This document shows, piece by piece, positions 52,212 to 60,290 of a stretch of 64,000 bases of DNA. Under the pieces are notes generated by a model. The model was not told the DNA's origin. It made no database searches and saw only the letters and a program-made list of their open reading frames with translations. A program made the position numbers and the translations under genes. Each line of letters opens with the position of its first letter. Positions within the stretch are counted from its first letter, which is position 1. Origin of the DNA: Bacteroidota bacterium (GTDB lineage: Bacteria > Bacteroidota > Bacteroidia > Bacteroidales > FEN-979); contig JAPLDF010000076.1 of assembly GCA_026391835.1 (NCBI GenBank), forward strand, positions 1 to 64,000, written 5' to 3'.

Positions 52212-53006
52212 ATGAAAGATAAAGTAGTCATCATCACCGGTGCCTCTTCCGGCATCGGCAGGGCACTTGCGTTTGAGTTCGCAAGGCGCGGGGCGAAAAT
52301 TGTCCTGGCATCCCGCTCGGGCATGTCCGATCCGGGATTGTTACAGTTATCTCCGGATATGCTGGATGTCCGTACGGACGTTACCAGGGAATCCGACTGC
52401 AACGCCCTGATCCAGAAGACAGTTGAGAAATTCGGCCGGATCGACATCCTGGTCAACAATGCCGGTATCTCCATGCGTGCGCTGTTCAGCGAAGTCAGCC
52501 TGGTTGTGATCCGCCAGCTGATGGATACCAACTTCTGGGGAACGGTGTACTGCTCCAAGTTTGCATTGCCATACCTGCTTGCGTCAAAGGGGTCGTTGGT
52601 CGGCGTCTCTTCTGTTGCCGGCTACAAGGGGCTTCCCGGGCGGACCGGCTACTCCGCCTCGAAATTCGCCATGCAGGGATTTCTCGAAGTTGTCCGCATC
52701 GAGAACATGAAAAAAGGGCTGCACGTATTGATTGCCTGTCCCGGGTTTACTGCGTCGAACATCCGCAATGTCGCGCTGTCAAAGGATGGCTCCGCACAGG
52801 GCGAAACACCGCTCGACGAAAGCCGGCTCATGACTGCTGAACAGGTTGCGGTCCATATCATCCATGCCATTGAGAATAGAAAGGACCGGCTTACCCTCAC
52901 CACCATGGGAAAAATGACCGTATTGCTGAATAAGTTCTTCCCGAAGTTTATGGACAAGATGGTTTACAATCATATGGCGAAGGAGGCGAATTCACCGTTT
53001 AAGTGA
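52212..53006 (+). CDS. SDR-family oxidoreductase
   Basis: A 264-residue short-chain dehydrogenase with VIITGASSGIGRALAFEFA, ILVNNAGISMRALF, the serine in LVGVSSVAGYKG and the active site YSASKFAMQGF. The C-terminus (LLNKFFPKFMDKMVYNHMAKE) is typical of DHRS7B-like bacterial SDRs acting on lipidic or steroid-like alcohols, although the substrate is not known. The gene is bracketed by two arrays of the same 8 bp repeat in the same orientation, and one hairpin repeat lies upstream, so it may have moved as a unit. Confidence 0.92.
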   Translation: MKDKVVIITGASSGIGRALAFEFARRGAKIVLASRSGMSDPGLLQLSPDMLDVRTDVTRESDCNALIQKTVEKFGRIDILVNNAGISMRALFSEVSLVVIRQLMDTNFWGTVYCSKFALPYLLASKGSLVGVSSVAGYKGLPGRTGYSASKFAMQGFLEVVRIENMKKGLHVLIACPGFTASNIRNVALSKDGSAQGETPLDESRLMTAEQVAVHIIHAIENRKDRLTLTTMGKMTVLLNKFFPKFMDKMVYNHMAKEANSPFK

Positions 53007-53009
53007 TTG

Positions 53010-53049
53010 GGAAATGGGTAAACGGGTAAACGGGTAAACGGGTGAACGA
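53010..53049. repeat. 8-mer tandem repeat (GTAAACGG family), right of the SDR gene
   Basis: Three GTAAACGG units and one GTGAACGA, with a partial unit before them. It starts within 4 bp of the SDR stop codon and matches the family at 52083 in sequence and direction. Confidence 0.88.
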
Positions 53050-53073
53050 TTTCCTCGCGCCGTAGGTGCGCAA

Positions 53074-54762
53074 TTATTTATTGATGATAATTTTTTCTGA
53101 AAAATTCATCCTGCCATCTGAAAGCAGGGCATTGTAAATTCCCCTGGGTTTATCCGAAAGGTCCAGGGAGATTGTATCCGCGTTCACATCCACCGGCATC
53201 TGTTGTACAACCATTCCCAGGTTGTTATATATTGTTAGCACGAGATGTTGCCCAAGCCGGAATTCACCGGGGAGGATGACAGTACATTTGCCATCATTCG
53301 GATTGGCATAGATGACCAGTTGATTTCCCGGTTTCCTCTCTTCCACGCCAAACCCATAGAATGGCCCGTATTTCGCCACGAAGATGTCTCTTTCGCCGTT
53401 ACTGGTTAATGTATCCGGACCGAAATTTGTGGCATTCCTGAATTGCCCCGCAACGATGCAATACCCGTTTGAATCAACTGCCACCGAAGTACCCCCTTTA
53501 GAATGTGTTTGGGCATAATCAGTTAGCGCCTGGTTAACCCCGATACAATTCCCGTTATCATCATACCCGACAATAAACATAACTACATTCATGGGAGAAT
53601 CTCCAGCAGTCACCGAACAATTTCCAAAGTACGAAGCAGGATTTTCAATACCACTGAAAGATATATATCCAGTTATATAGATATTGTTATTTATTCCAAA
53701 AGTCATTTCGGCTGGTTCAACCCAGTTATTCCCATTGCCACTTGATGCCCTCACCCATATTGGATTTCCCAAATAATCAAATTTTACGAGATAAAATTGC
53801 ATTCCTCCTGTGTGGTTTATTATTGTGTCATTCCCAAATATGAAATCAGCACCACAATCGCCACTTATATAAAAATTATTATTATTGTCAATCCCTGTAT
53901 TTATGATCCCGTTTATTGGTCCATTCCCTTCAATTTTAGCCCATTGGGTTGTACCATTTGCATCAATCGATGCAGCAAATATGGGCGACTCCGAAGGATC
54001 CAGTACAAAAGAATCGAAATTGAATGGAGTGTTCACAGTGGCCTTTCCAGCAAGAATTACCTGGCTGCCATTTGTAGCCATACCACACGTATAGAAGGAT
54101 TCATCTCCTATGCTCCTTGCCCATTGGCATTTCCCCTGGGCATTGTATTTTGCGATATAATTGCCGGGACCAATGGTGATACTGTCAAAAGCGGCTGTAC
54201 CATAGGCGCTTCCGGCAATAAAAATGTTCCCGTCATTGTCAACACAGGCTTTTTCTGCATAGTCATGCCCGCTTCCGCCGGCTTGTGTTGCCCAGATGCA
54301 ATTCCCGTCAGGATCATACCTGGCCAGGAATATATTTACTGTATTGCTTTGAAAATAATTGCCCCCTATTGAAACATTATAAATATATTGTCCATAGAAA
54401 TAAATATTGTCGATGTTTTTATTCATTGCAACCGAGGCAAAGGCCCCGGAATATTCCGGTCCGGTGATACCTTTAACCCACTGAAAAGTTCCGGAAGGAT
54501 CGATTTTACAAAACATGACAGGCAAATAAGGCCCTCCCAATGCACCAGACACCAGGGTGTCATGCCCGAAAACCCCCATCCCGGAATATTTTCCGGTCAT
54601 ATATGTATTGCCGGCTTTATCGGATGCAATCGTGGCATAATCATCATACATTCCCTTTCCGCAACTTGTTGCCCATTGCCAGCTTTGGGCATGACAGTTT
54701 AATGAAACAGCAAACAACATCAATAAAAAGCCAAAAACGGGAAAACTTTTCAGGTTGTTCAT
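53074..54762 (-). CDS. Secreted beta-propeller (SBBP-like) protein with T9SS sorting domain
   Basis: A 562-residue protein with a signal peptide (FPVFGFLLMLFAVSLNCHA). Seven or so repeats of about 50-60 residues have the form ASDKAGNTYMTGKYSG or DNDGNIFIAGSAYG followed by YNAQGKCQWARS, the SBBP/beta-propeller pattern of bacterial surface proteins. The last 85 residues (LVIYANPNDGKCTVILPG ... PRGIYNALLSDGRMNFSEKIIINK) form a type A T9SS sorting domain. No catalytic motif was seen. It is probably a surface ligand-binding or structural protein. Two hairpins lie between its start and the upstream xerD gene. Confidence 0.88.
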   Translation of the reverse strand: MNNLKSFPVFGFLLMLFAVSLNCHAQSWQWATSCGKGMYDDYATIASDKAGNTYMTGKYSGMGVFGHDTLVSGALGGPYLPVMFCKIDPSGTFQWVKGITGPEYSGAFASVAMNKNIDNIYFYGQYIYNVSIGGNYFQSNTVNIFLARYDPDGNCIWATQAGGSGHDYAEKACVDNDGNIFIAGSAYGTAAFDSITIGPGNYIAKYNAQGKCQWARSIGDESFYTCGMATNGSQVILAGKATVNTPFNFDSFVLDPSESPIFAASIDANGTTQWAKIEGNGPINGIINTGIDNNNNFYISGDCGADFIFGNDTIINHTGGMQFYLVKFDYLGNPIWVRASSGNGNNWVEPAEMTFGINNNIYITGYISFSGIENPASYFGNCSVTAGDSPMNVVMFIVGYDDNGNCIGVNQALTDYAQTHSKGGTSVAVDSNGYCIVAGQFRNATNFGPDTLTSNGERDIFVAKYGPFYGFGVEERKPGNQLVIYANPNDGKCTVILPGEFRLGQHLVLTIYNNLGMVVQQMPVDVNADTISLDLSDKPRGIYNALLSDGRMNFSEKIIINK

Positions 54763-54829
54763 CTGAACTGATTTTTGTTGAAAATTGTTCCGTTCGAATT
54801 TCTATGCTAAATTAACATTAAACCTAAAA

Positions 54830-54861
54830 TAAGCAAAACAAACCCTCTCCGCACGGAGAGG
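54830..54861 (-). terminator. Terminator downstream of xerD
   Basis: CCTCTCC (54844-54850) and GGAGAGG (54855-54861) form a 7 bp stem with a GCAC loop. On the minus strand it is followed by the T-rich GTTTGTTTTG, a good intrinsic terminator for xerD. Confidence 0.65.
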
Positions 54862-54865
54862 AATC

Positions 54866-54903
54866 CCCCTTCTCCTTCAGGAGAAGGGGCCAGGGGATGA
54901 GGT
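54866..54903. repeat. GC-rich hairpin repeat, copy D
   Basis: The palindrome (arms CCCCTTCTCCT and AGGAGAAGGGG) is followed by CCAGGGGATGAGGT and ends 2 bp before the xerD stop codon. It is nearly identical to copy A. Confidence 0.9.
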
Positions 54904-54905
54904 AC

Positions 54906-55850
54906 TCAAGACCTCGGATGATACTGAATAATCGTACTCCTTAGGTAATCCCTGTCCAGGTGTGTATATATCTCGGTGGTTGTGATCGATTCATGCCCCA
55001 GCATCTCCTGCACGGCCCGCAGGTCGGCGCCGCCTTCAACCAGGTGCGTGGCAAAGGAGTGGCGGAAGGTGTGCGGGCTGATGTTCTTTTTGATCCCGGC
55101 ATCACGCGCAAGCCTCTTGATAATGTTGAAGACCATCACGCGGGAGAGGCCGGCACCGCGGCGGTTCAGGAACAGAATGTCCTCCTGCCCCTTTTTTACC
55201 GGGATGTGCGGCCTGAGATCGGAGAGGTAGAACAAAATTTCATGCTGCACGACGGAACCGATGGGCACAAGCCGCTCCTTGTCGCCCTTGCCGGTCACTT
55301 TGACAAAACCGTCCCTGAAAAAGAGGTTTGAAATCTTCAGGTTAACCAGCTCCGAAACACGCAGGCCGCAGCCATAAAGGGTTTCCAGCATGGCCTTGTT
55401 CCTTTTTTCCTCCGGTTTGCTGAGGTCAAGTTTCCCGATCATCTGGTCAATCTCAAGCACATTGAGCGTGACAGGCAGTTTCAATCCCAGTTTTGGGGAG
55501 TCGAGCAATTCGGTCGGATCCTGCCGCACGATGTTCTCCAGCAGCAGGTAATGGTAAAATGCGCGCAAACCGGAGATAACCCTGGCCTGGGTGCGCGCCG
55601 TCATCCCCAGCTCGGTGATCCACTTTAAAAAAGCCTGGAAATGATGGAGTTCCAGCTTCTCCGGGCCAAGCTGCAAATCCTGCATCTCAAGAAATTGCGT
55701 TATCTTTGCCACATCATGGAGGTAAGCCTCCACCGAGTTCTTTGAAAGGGATTTTTCAAGTTGCAGGTATGCTTTAAAACCGAGGATATATGAATTCCAG
55801 ATGCTCAAGTGGTGGTGGTTGATAATGGTTGATAAAGAAAAGTCATTCAT
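54906..55850 (-). CDS. xerD: Site-specific tyrosine recombinase XerD
   Basis: A 314-residue tyrosine recombinase. The N-terminal SAM-like domain spans about 20-110 (FKAYLQLEKSLSKNSVEAYLHDV). The catalytic domain has the arginine in LYGCGLRVSELVNLKI, the lysine in KVTGKGDKERLVPIG, the H-x-x-R in SPHTFRHSFATHLVEGGADL, the histidine in MLGHESITTTEIYTHL and the tyrosine in IYTHLDRDYLRS. With XerC it resolves chromosome dimers at dif. The setting (ribosomal protein, ftsY) points to a housekeeping recombinase rather than an integrase of a mobile element. No dif site was searched. Confidence 0.94.
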   Translation of the reverse strand: MNDFSLSTIINHHHLSIWNSYILGFKAYLQLEKSLSKNSVEAYLHDVAKITQFLEMQDLQLGPEKLELHHFQAFLKWITELGMTARTQARVISGLRAFYHYLLLENIVRQDPTELLDSPKLGLKLPVTLNVLEIDQMIGKLDLSKPEEKRNKAMLETLYGCGLRVSELVNLKISNLFFRDGFVKVTGKGDKERLVPIGSVVQHEILFYLSDLRPHIPVKKGQEDILFLNRRGAGLSRVMVFNIIKRLARDAGIKKNISPHTFRHSFATHLVEGGADLRAVQEMLGHESITTTEIYTHLDRDYLRSTIIQYHPRS

Positions 55851-55906
55851 TTCGGCTGCTCAAATAGCGATTTACCCCAACCGGGAAATAAAAGTATGAA
55901 ATATTT

Positions 55907-55937
55907 TTTGTTTATCCCGGGAAATAGTTTAATTTTG
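55907..55937 (+). promoter_or_regulatory. Bacteroidota-type promoter of the rpmG unit
   Basis: TTTG (55907-55910), a 19 bp spacer and TAATTTTG (55930-55937) match the -33/-7 consensus well. The rpmG ATG is 28 bp downstream. Confidence 0.8.
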
Positions 55938-55965
55938 CAGTCCCGAAAAATAAAGAATTCAGAAG

Positions 55966-56154
55966 ATGGCAAAAAAGAGCAAAGACCAACGGATTCAGGT
56001 GATTTTAGAATGTACTGAGCAAAGAAGCAGCGGTGTTCCCGGCATCTCAAGGTACATTACAACTAAAAACAAAAAAAACACACCTGAAAGAATTGAACTG
56101 AAGAAGTACAATTCCTATTTAAAGAAAATTACAGTTCATAAAGAAATTAAATAA
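55966..56154 (+). CDS. rpmG: 50S ribosomal protein L33
   Basis: A 62-residue basic protein matching L33: [35 protein letters not shown] and [15 protein letters not shown]. It has a single cysteine, so it belongs to the zinc-free (C-minus) type. It sits 8 bp upstream of the DUF4295 gene; the usual neighbour rpmB (L28) is not present before it. It is a structural part of the large ribosomal subunit. Confidence 0.95.
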   Translation: MAKKSKDQRIQVILECTEQRSSGVPGISRYITTKNKKNTPERIELKKYNSYLKKITVHKEIK

Positions 56155-56162
56155 CTTAGGAT

Positions 56163-56324
56163 ATGGCAAAGAAAGTAGTTGCTTCGTTTAAAGCTACCTC
56201 CGGAAAAGATTTTACGAAAGTCATCCGCATGGTAAAGTCCCAGAAATCAGGAGCCTTTGTTTTCAAGGAAACGATTGTTGCCAATGAAATGCTGAAAGAT
56301 TTTTTAGCAAACAAAGAAAACTAA
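56163..56324 (+). CDS. DUF4295 family small protein
   Basis: A 53-residue basic protein (MAKKVVASFKATSGKDFTKV ... DFLANKEN), too short for the ORF track. DUF4295 proteins are found almost only in Bacteroidota between rpmG and ftsY. Small size, charge and setting suggest ribosome association. A 14 bp perfect hairpin terminator follows, ending the rpmG-DUF4295 transcript before ftsY. Confidence 0.9.
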   Translation: MAKKVVASFKATSGKDFTKVIRMVKSQKSGAFVFKETIVANEMLKDFLANKEN

Positions 56325-56344
56325 CACAATATTTTTTCCTGTTG

Positions 56345-56377
56345 AAAAGCTTTTTTCCCCGGAAAAAAGCTTTTTTT
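56345..56377 (+). terminator. Strong intrinsic terminator between DUF4295 and ftsY
   Basis: AAAAGCTTTTTTCC pairs perfectly over 14 bp with GGAAAAAAGCTTTT around a CC loop and runs into further T residues. FtsY starts 20 bp later, so read-through or a promoter in this gap must supply its transcription. Confidence 0.9.
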
Positions 56378-56396
56378 ATATACTAAAGGTCGTCCT

Positions 56397-57347
56397 ATGG
56401 GATTTTTCAACATATTCTCCCGCGAGAAAAAAGAACGTCTTGACCAGGGGCTGGAAAAAACGAAATCCAACATCTTCACCCGGATATCAAAGGCCATCGT
56501 CGGCAAATCGACAATTGATGATGAAGTTCTTGACAACCTGGAGGAGATCCTTGTTACCTCCGATGTTGGCGTGGAAACAACGTTACGGATCATCGAACGC
56601 ATCCAGAAACGTGCATCAAAAGACAAATACCTTGGAACCGGGGAACTGAACAACCTGCTCAAGGAGGAGATCGTAGCCCTGCTGCAGGAAAACAACATCC
56701 TCGATTTTACCGAATTCTCTGTCCCCGACAACAAAAAACCTTACGTCATCATGGTGGTAGGGGTGAACGGCGTCGGAAAAACAACCACCATCGGTAAACT
56801 GGCCTACCAGTTTAAGAAATCGGGAAAATCTGTCCTGATCGGTGCTGCAGATACCTTCAGGGCGGCTGCGGTTGAGCAGATCACCATATGGGCCGACCGG
56901 GTGGGCGTTCCAATCGTCAACCAGGGCATGGGCGCCGATCCGGCCTCTGTGGCATATGATACGGTTAATTCAGCCATTGCCCGCAACATGGATGTCGTCA
57001 TCATCGATACGGCCGGGCGCCTTCATAATAAAATAAACCTCATGAATGAACTTTCCAAGATCAGGAAGGTAATTCAAAAACTGATCCCCGACGCACCCCA
57101 CGAGGTACTGCTCGTGCTCGATGCATCCACAGGGCAAAACGCCTTCGAACAGGCCAAGCAGTTTACCATGGCAACGGAAGTCAACACACTGGCCCTCACC
57201 AAACTTGACGGAACGGCAAAGGGTGGCGTGGTGATCGGCATCTCCGACCAGTTTAAGATTCCTGTAAAGTATATCGGCGTTGGCGAAGGCATCGAAGACC
57301 TGCAGGTGTTCAACCGCGTGGAATTTGTCGACAGTCTCTTCAATTAA
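56397..57347 (+). CDS. ftsY: Signal recognition particle receptor FtsY
   Basis: A 316-residue SRP GTPase. The short N domain (SREKKERLDQGLEKTKSNIF) is followed by the NG core with G1 GVNGVGKTTTIGKLA, GAADTFRAAAVEQ, DTAGRLHNKINLMNEL, TKLDGTAKGGVVIGI and GVGEGIEDLQVFN. It docks SRP-ribosome complexes at the inner membrane. The A domain is nearly absent, as in many Bacteroidota. It is followed 11 bp on by rimO. Confidence 0.96.
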   Translation: MGFFNIFSREKKERLDQGLEKTKSNIFTRISKAIVGKSTIDDEVLDNLEEILVTSDVGVETTLRIIERIQKRASKDKYLGTGELNNLLKEEIVALLQENNILDFTEFSVPDNKKPYVIMVVGVNGVGKTTTIGKLAYQFKKSGKSVLIGAADTFRAAAVEQITIWADRVGVPIVNQGMGADPASVAYDTVNSAIARNMDVVIIDTAGRLHNKINLMNELSKIRKVIQKLIPDAPHEVLLVLDASTGQNAFEQAKQFTMATEVNTLALTKLDGTAKGGVVIGISDQFKIPVKYIGVGEGIEDLQVFNRVEFVDSLFN

Positions 57348-57358
57348 CCCCGAACTTC

Positions 57359-58669
57359 TTGAAAACAAAATCCGGACCTCACAATATCGGTTTGATATCC
57401 CTGGGATGCGCAAAAAACCTGATCGATGCTGAACTCCTGATGAAACAGCTGGAAGCGAACAAGTTCAACCTTGTTTTCGACCCGGTTGATCATACAAAGA
57501 TCGATACAGCCATCATCAACACCTGCGGGTTTATCAACGATGCAAAGCAGGAGTCCGTCGATACCATCCTTCAGTACGTTCAGGCCAAGCAGCACGGACT
57601 TATTGAACATGTATATGTGATGGGTTGTCTTTCGGAGCGCTACCTGGCGAAAATGAAAGAGGAGATCCCCGAAGTTGATGCCTTTTTTGGCGTAAACGAC
57701 CTCAAAAGAATAGTTACCCACATTGGCGGGATCTACAAAAGCCAGCTGGTGGGTGAACGAAAACTGACCACGCCATCCCATTATGCCTACCTGAAAATTG
57801 CCGAGGGCTGCGACCGGAGTTGTTCTTTTTGTGCAATACCCCTGATCCGCGGCAAGCACATCAGCAGGCCGATGGAGGATATTGTCAGCGAAGCTTCCCG
57901 CCTCGCAGCTGCAGGAATTAAAGAGGTGAATATCATTTCACAGGATACAACTTATTACGGGCTCGATCTTTATAAAAAACGGCTCCTGCCCGAACTGCTT
58001 GATACCCTGGCCAACATACAAGGACTCGAATGGATCCGGCTCCATTACACCTACCCGGATGGATTTCCGCCCGAACTGCTCGAGGTGGTGAGGTCGCACA
58101 ACAATATCTGCAATTACATCGACATCCCTCTCCAGCACATCAGCGAACGTATCCTGAAATCGATGCATCGCGGGATGGATGGCAAAACCACCCGCAAACT
58201 GGTGGATACCATTCGCTATACCATCCCGGGGGTGGCCATAAGGACTACCCTCATTGCAGGCTACCCGGGTGAGACTGAAAAGGAGTTCCGCGAACTCAGG
58301 AGCTTTGTTGAGGAATACAGGTTCGACAGGCTTGGCGTGTTTTCATATTCCCATGAAGAGGACACGGGTGCATTCAATCAAAAGGATTCAGTTCCGCAAA
58401 AACGTAAAACGGAACGGATGGAAGAATTGATGTCCATCCAGGAGGGCATATCACTGTCGCTCAACCAGGCAAAGGTGGGACAAACCATGAAGGTGCTGGT
58501 CGACAGGCTGGAAGGTGATTTTTATGTTGCCCGGTCGGAACACGATTCTCCCGAAGTGGACAATGAAGTACTGATTCAGAAACAAGGTAAGGCCTTGGAC
58601 CCCGGAACCTTCTGCAATGTAAAAATTAACAGGGCCGAAAGTTTTGACTTATTTGCAGAAATGCAATAA
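57359..58669 (+). CDS. rimO: Ribosomal protein S12 methylthiotransferase RimO
   Basis: A 436-residue radical SAM methylthiotransferase. The N-terminal UPF0004 domain has LGCAKNLIDAELLMKQL and NTCGFINDAK. The central motif C-x3-C-x2-C is in EGCDRSCSFCAIPLIRG, with GKHISRPMEDIVSEA after it, and a C-terminal TRAM domain closes the protein. It adds a methylthio group to the conserved aspartate of S12. The start is TTG at 57359, the best-supported start just after ftsY. It lies in the ftsY transcript. Confidence 0.95.
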   Translation: MKTKSGPHNIGLISLGCAKNLIDAELLMKQLEANKFNLVFDPVDHTKIDTAIINTCGFINDAKQESVDTILQYVQAKQHGLIEHVYVMGCLSERYLAKMKEEIPEVDAFFGVNDLKRIVTHIGGIYKSQLVGERKLTTPSHYAYLKIAEGCDRSCSFCAIPLIRGKHISRPMEDIVSEASRLAAAGIKEVNIISQDTTYYGLDLYKKRLLPELLDTLANIQGLEWIRLHYTYPDGFPPELLEVVRSHNNICNYIDIPLQHISERILKSMHRGMDGKTTRKLVDTIRYTIPGVAIRTTLIAGYPGETEKEFRELRSFVEEYRFDRLGVFSYSHEEDTGAFNQKDSVPQKRKTERMEELMSIQEGISLSLNQAKVGQTMKVLVDRLEGDFYVARSEHDSPEVDNEVLIQKQGKALDPGTFCNVKINRAESFDLFAEMQ

Positions 58670-58694
58670 ATTTGCACTTTAGAAAACTAAAACC

Positions 58695-59483
58695 ATGAAA
58701 AAAAATCTTTCTCTTTTTTTGGCAATGATCTTTGCCATTTCAATGCATGTGAATGCCCAGGATGCAACAAATGACAAGAAGGTTCCTGATACGGTAAACC
58801 GCACCGACGCCAGCGGGAACATGTATGGCTATTGGATTGAAAAGCGGGGAGAATTGACTTTCAAAGGCCAGTTTGCCGCAAACAAGAAAATTAAGGACTG
58901 GGTTGGTTATTACCCGAACAACATGGTCTTCCGTGTTGAATATTACACGAATGGCATTAAGGAAGGCATTGCCCTCCAGTTTGACCGCAAAGGGAAAATC
59001 TCCCTGGTCGAACATTTTAAAAACGGGTTGAATGAAGGCCAGAGCATTTACTACAGCGCGTTCAACGAACAGATTACATCCGAAACAGAGTATGTTGCCG
59101 GCAAGAAAAACGGGCTGTACCGCCAGTTCTATGAAAACTCCAAGATCCAGGAGGAGTCCATGTACAAAGATGACCTGAAAAATGGCCTCTCGCGGTGGAA
59201 TAACAAGAACGGTCAGCGTATCGCCGAGTACAATTACAAGGCAGGTAATTTTGACGGATTGCAGAAGACTTTCTACGAAAACGATTCACTGCAAACAACC
59301 AACTATTATATTGATAATAAACTGGCAGGAGAAAGCAAAGAGTATTACCGCAACGGGAAATTGAAGGTTTCCGGCAAATATGTGAACGGACTCAAAGAAG
59401 GTCCGTGGACCGAATACGATGAACTTGGCAAGGTTGCAACAGTCACCCGGTTCAAGGAAGGGGAGGAAGTCAGGAAAAAGTGA
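58695..59483 (+). CDS. Exported MORN/YwqK-like repeat protein
   Basis: A 262-residue protein with a signal peptide (MKKNLSLFLAMIFAISMHVNA). Seven or eight repeats of the form YxNGxxxGxWxxY follow: YTNGIKEGIALQF, KNGLNEGQSIYY, YRNGKLKVSGKYVNGLKEGP. This is the MORN/YwqK pattern. Family members are annotated as antitoxins in some genomes, but there is no toxin gene here and the signal peptide points to the periplasm. Function unknown. It ends in a 4 bp overlap with the thioesterase gene. Confidence 0.88.
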   Translation: MKKNLSLFLAMIFAISMHVNAQDATNDKKVPDTVNRTDASGNMYGYWIEKRGELTFKGQFAANKKIKDWVGYYPNNMVFRVEYYTNGIKEGIALQFDRKGKISLVEHFKNGLNEGQSIYYSAFNEQITSETEYVAGKKNGLYRQFYENSKIQEESMYKDDLKNGLSRWNNKNGQRIAEYNYKAGNFDGLQKTFYENDSLQTTNYYIDNKLAGESKEYYRNGKLKVSGKYVNGLKEGPWTEYDELGKVATVTRFKEGEEVRKK

Positions 59484-59968
59484 AAAAACTCAGGAACCCG
59501 TTTACTGAACTTGAAGGATACAACTGTTTTGGTTGTTCCCCGCACAACCCGCTGGGCCTGCACCTGACCTTCGTTGAAGAGCAGGATGAAATTGTAAGCA
59601 GGTGGGATCCGGATACCAACTTCCAGGGTTATTTCAACATCCTGCATGGAGGTATCCAGGCCACACTGATGGATGAAATTGCAAGCTGGACGGTATATGT
59701 CAAGGTGAAAACGGCCGGTTTCACGTCGAAAGCCGAAATCCGCTATCTCAAAACCGTGGGAATGGACCAGGGCCCGATCACCCTGCGTTCAAGGCTGAAG
59801 CAAATGCGGAGAAACCTGGCTGATATTGAAGTGAAATTGTTGGATAAAAACAATACGCTGTGTGCGGAAGGAATACTCACTTTTTTCACCTTCCCGCTCG
59901 ACAAGTCAAAACAATCAATGTATTATCCGGATCATAAGGAGTTTTACGAAAGCCGGCAGAAGCCGTAG
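59480..59968 (+). CDS. PaaI-family hotdog thioesterase
   Basis: A 162-residue protein starting at GTG (59480), overlapping the upstream stop by 4 bp. It has NCFGCSPHNPLGLHL, then the hotdog core NILHGGIQATLMDEIASWTVYVK and TKAEIRYLKTV-like segments with RSRLKQMRRNLADIEVKL. The glycine pair and acidic residue in ILHGGIQATLMDE fit acyl-CoA thioesterases of the PaaI group. The acyl group preferred is not predictable. Confidence 0.88.
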   Translation: MKKLRNPFTELEGYNCFGCSPHNPLGLHLTFVEEQDEIVSRWDPDTNFQGYFNILHGGIQATLMDEIASWTVYVKVKTAGFTSKAEIRYLKTVGMDQGPITLRSRLKQMRRNLADIEVKLLDKNNTLCAEGILTFFTFPLDKSKQSMYYPDHKEFYESRQKP

Positions 59969-59973
59969 TCCTG

Positions 59974-60192
59974 TTATTTCCTGCTATTCCTTATCACGTA
60001 GGCTTTCCTGACCGGCTTGACCTTGTAACTGTATTTGGATCCGTAACTGCTTTTGTTCTTCTTCATTTTTTTAGTCTTGTACGGACCATCCACACGGCAG
60101 GCCGCTGTTCTCGATTTACACGACGAACCGGGAACTGCCAGGCAAAGGATGACCAGGGAAAGACCGATTGAAATTATTCGTTTTATATTCAT
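59974..60192 (-). CDS. Small basic lipoprotein
   Basis: The start is MNIKRIISIGLSLVILCLAV, giving 72 residues; the longer ORF adds ten residues from upstream. The lipobox is near PGSSC, and the mature part is basic and Lys/Tyr/Ser-rich (KTKKMKKNKSSYGSKYSYKV). It may bind an acidic surface such as LPS or nucleic acid, but nothing specific was recognised. It converges with the thioesterase gene. Confidence 0.65.
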   Translation of the reverse strand: MNIKRIISIGLSLVILCLAVPGSSCKSRTAACRVDGPYKTKKMKKNKSSYGSKYSYKVKPVRKAYVIRNSRK

Positions 60193-60261
60193 TACACCTT
60201 GAATTGAAGAAGGAACCAACAAAGCAAAAATAATAAATAATCAGTTACCACTGATTTTTTC

Positions 60262-60269
60262 TATTTTTG
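60262..60269 (+). promoter_or_regulatory. Candidate -7 box of the surface protein/TonB receptor locus
   Basis: TATTTTTG matches TAnnTTTG, 21 bp before the ATG at 60291. No good -33 box and no room for a cobalamin riboswitch were found upstream. Confidence 0.45.
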
Positions 60270-60290
60270 TATAGCAAAGTTTGCCTTAAA

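Noticed and set aside
54906-55850. Integrase of a mobile element
   Set aside because: The recombinase has XerD features and sits beside housekeeping genes; no attachment site, tRNA or cargo genes were seen.
58695-59483. Antitoxin of a YwqK-type toxin-antitoxin system
   Set aside because: It has a signal peptide and no toxin gene beside it; the name only reflects repeat similarity.
60193-60290. Cobalamin riboswitch upstream of the receptor locus
   Set aside because: About 100 bp is too short for the full element, and no conserved box was recognised.
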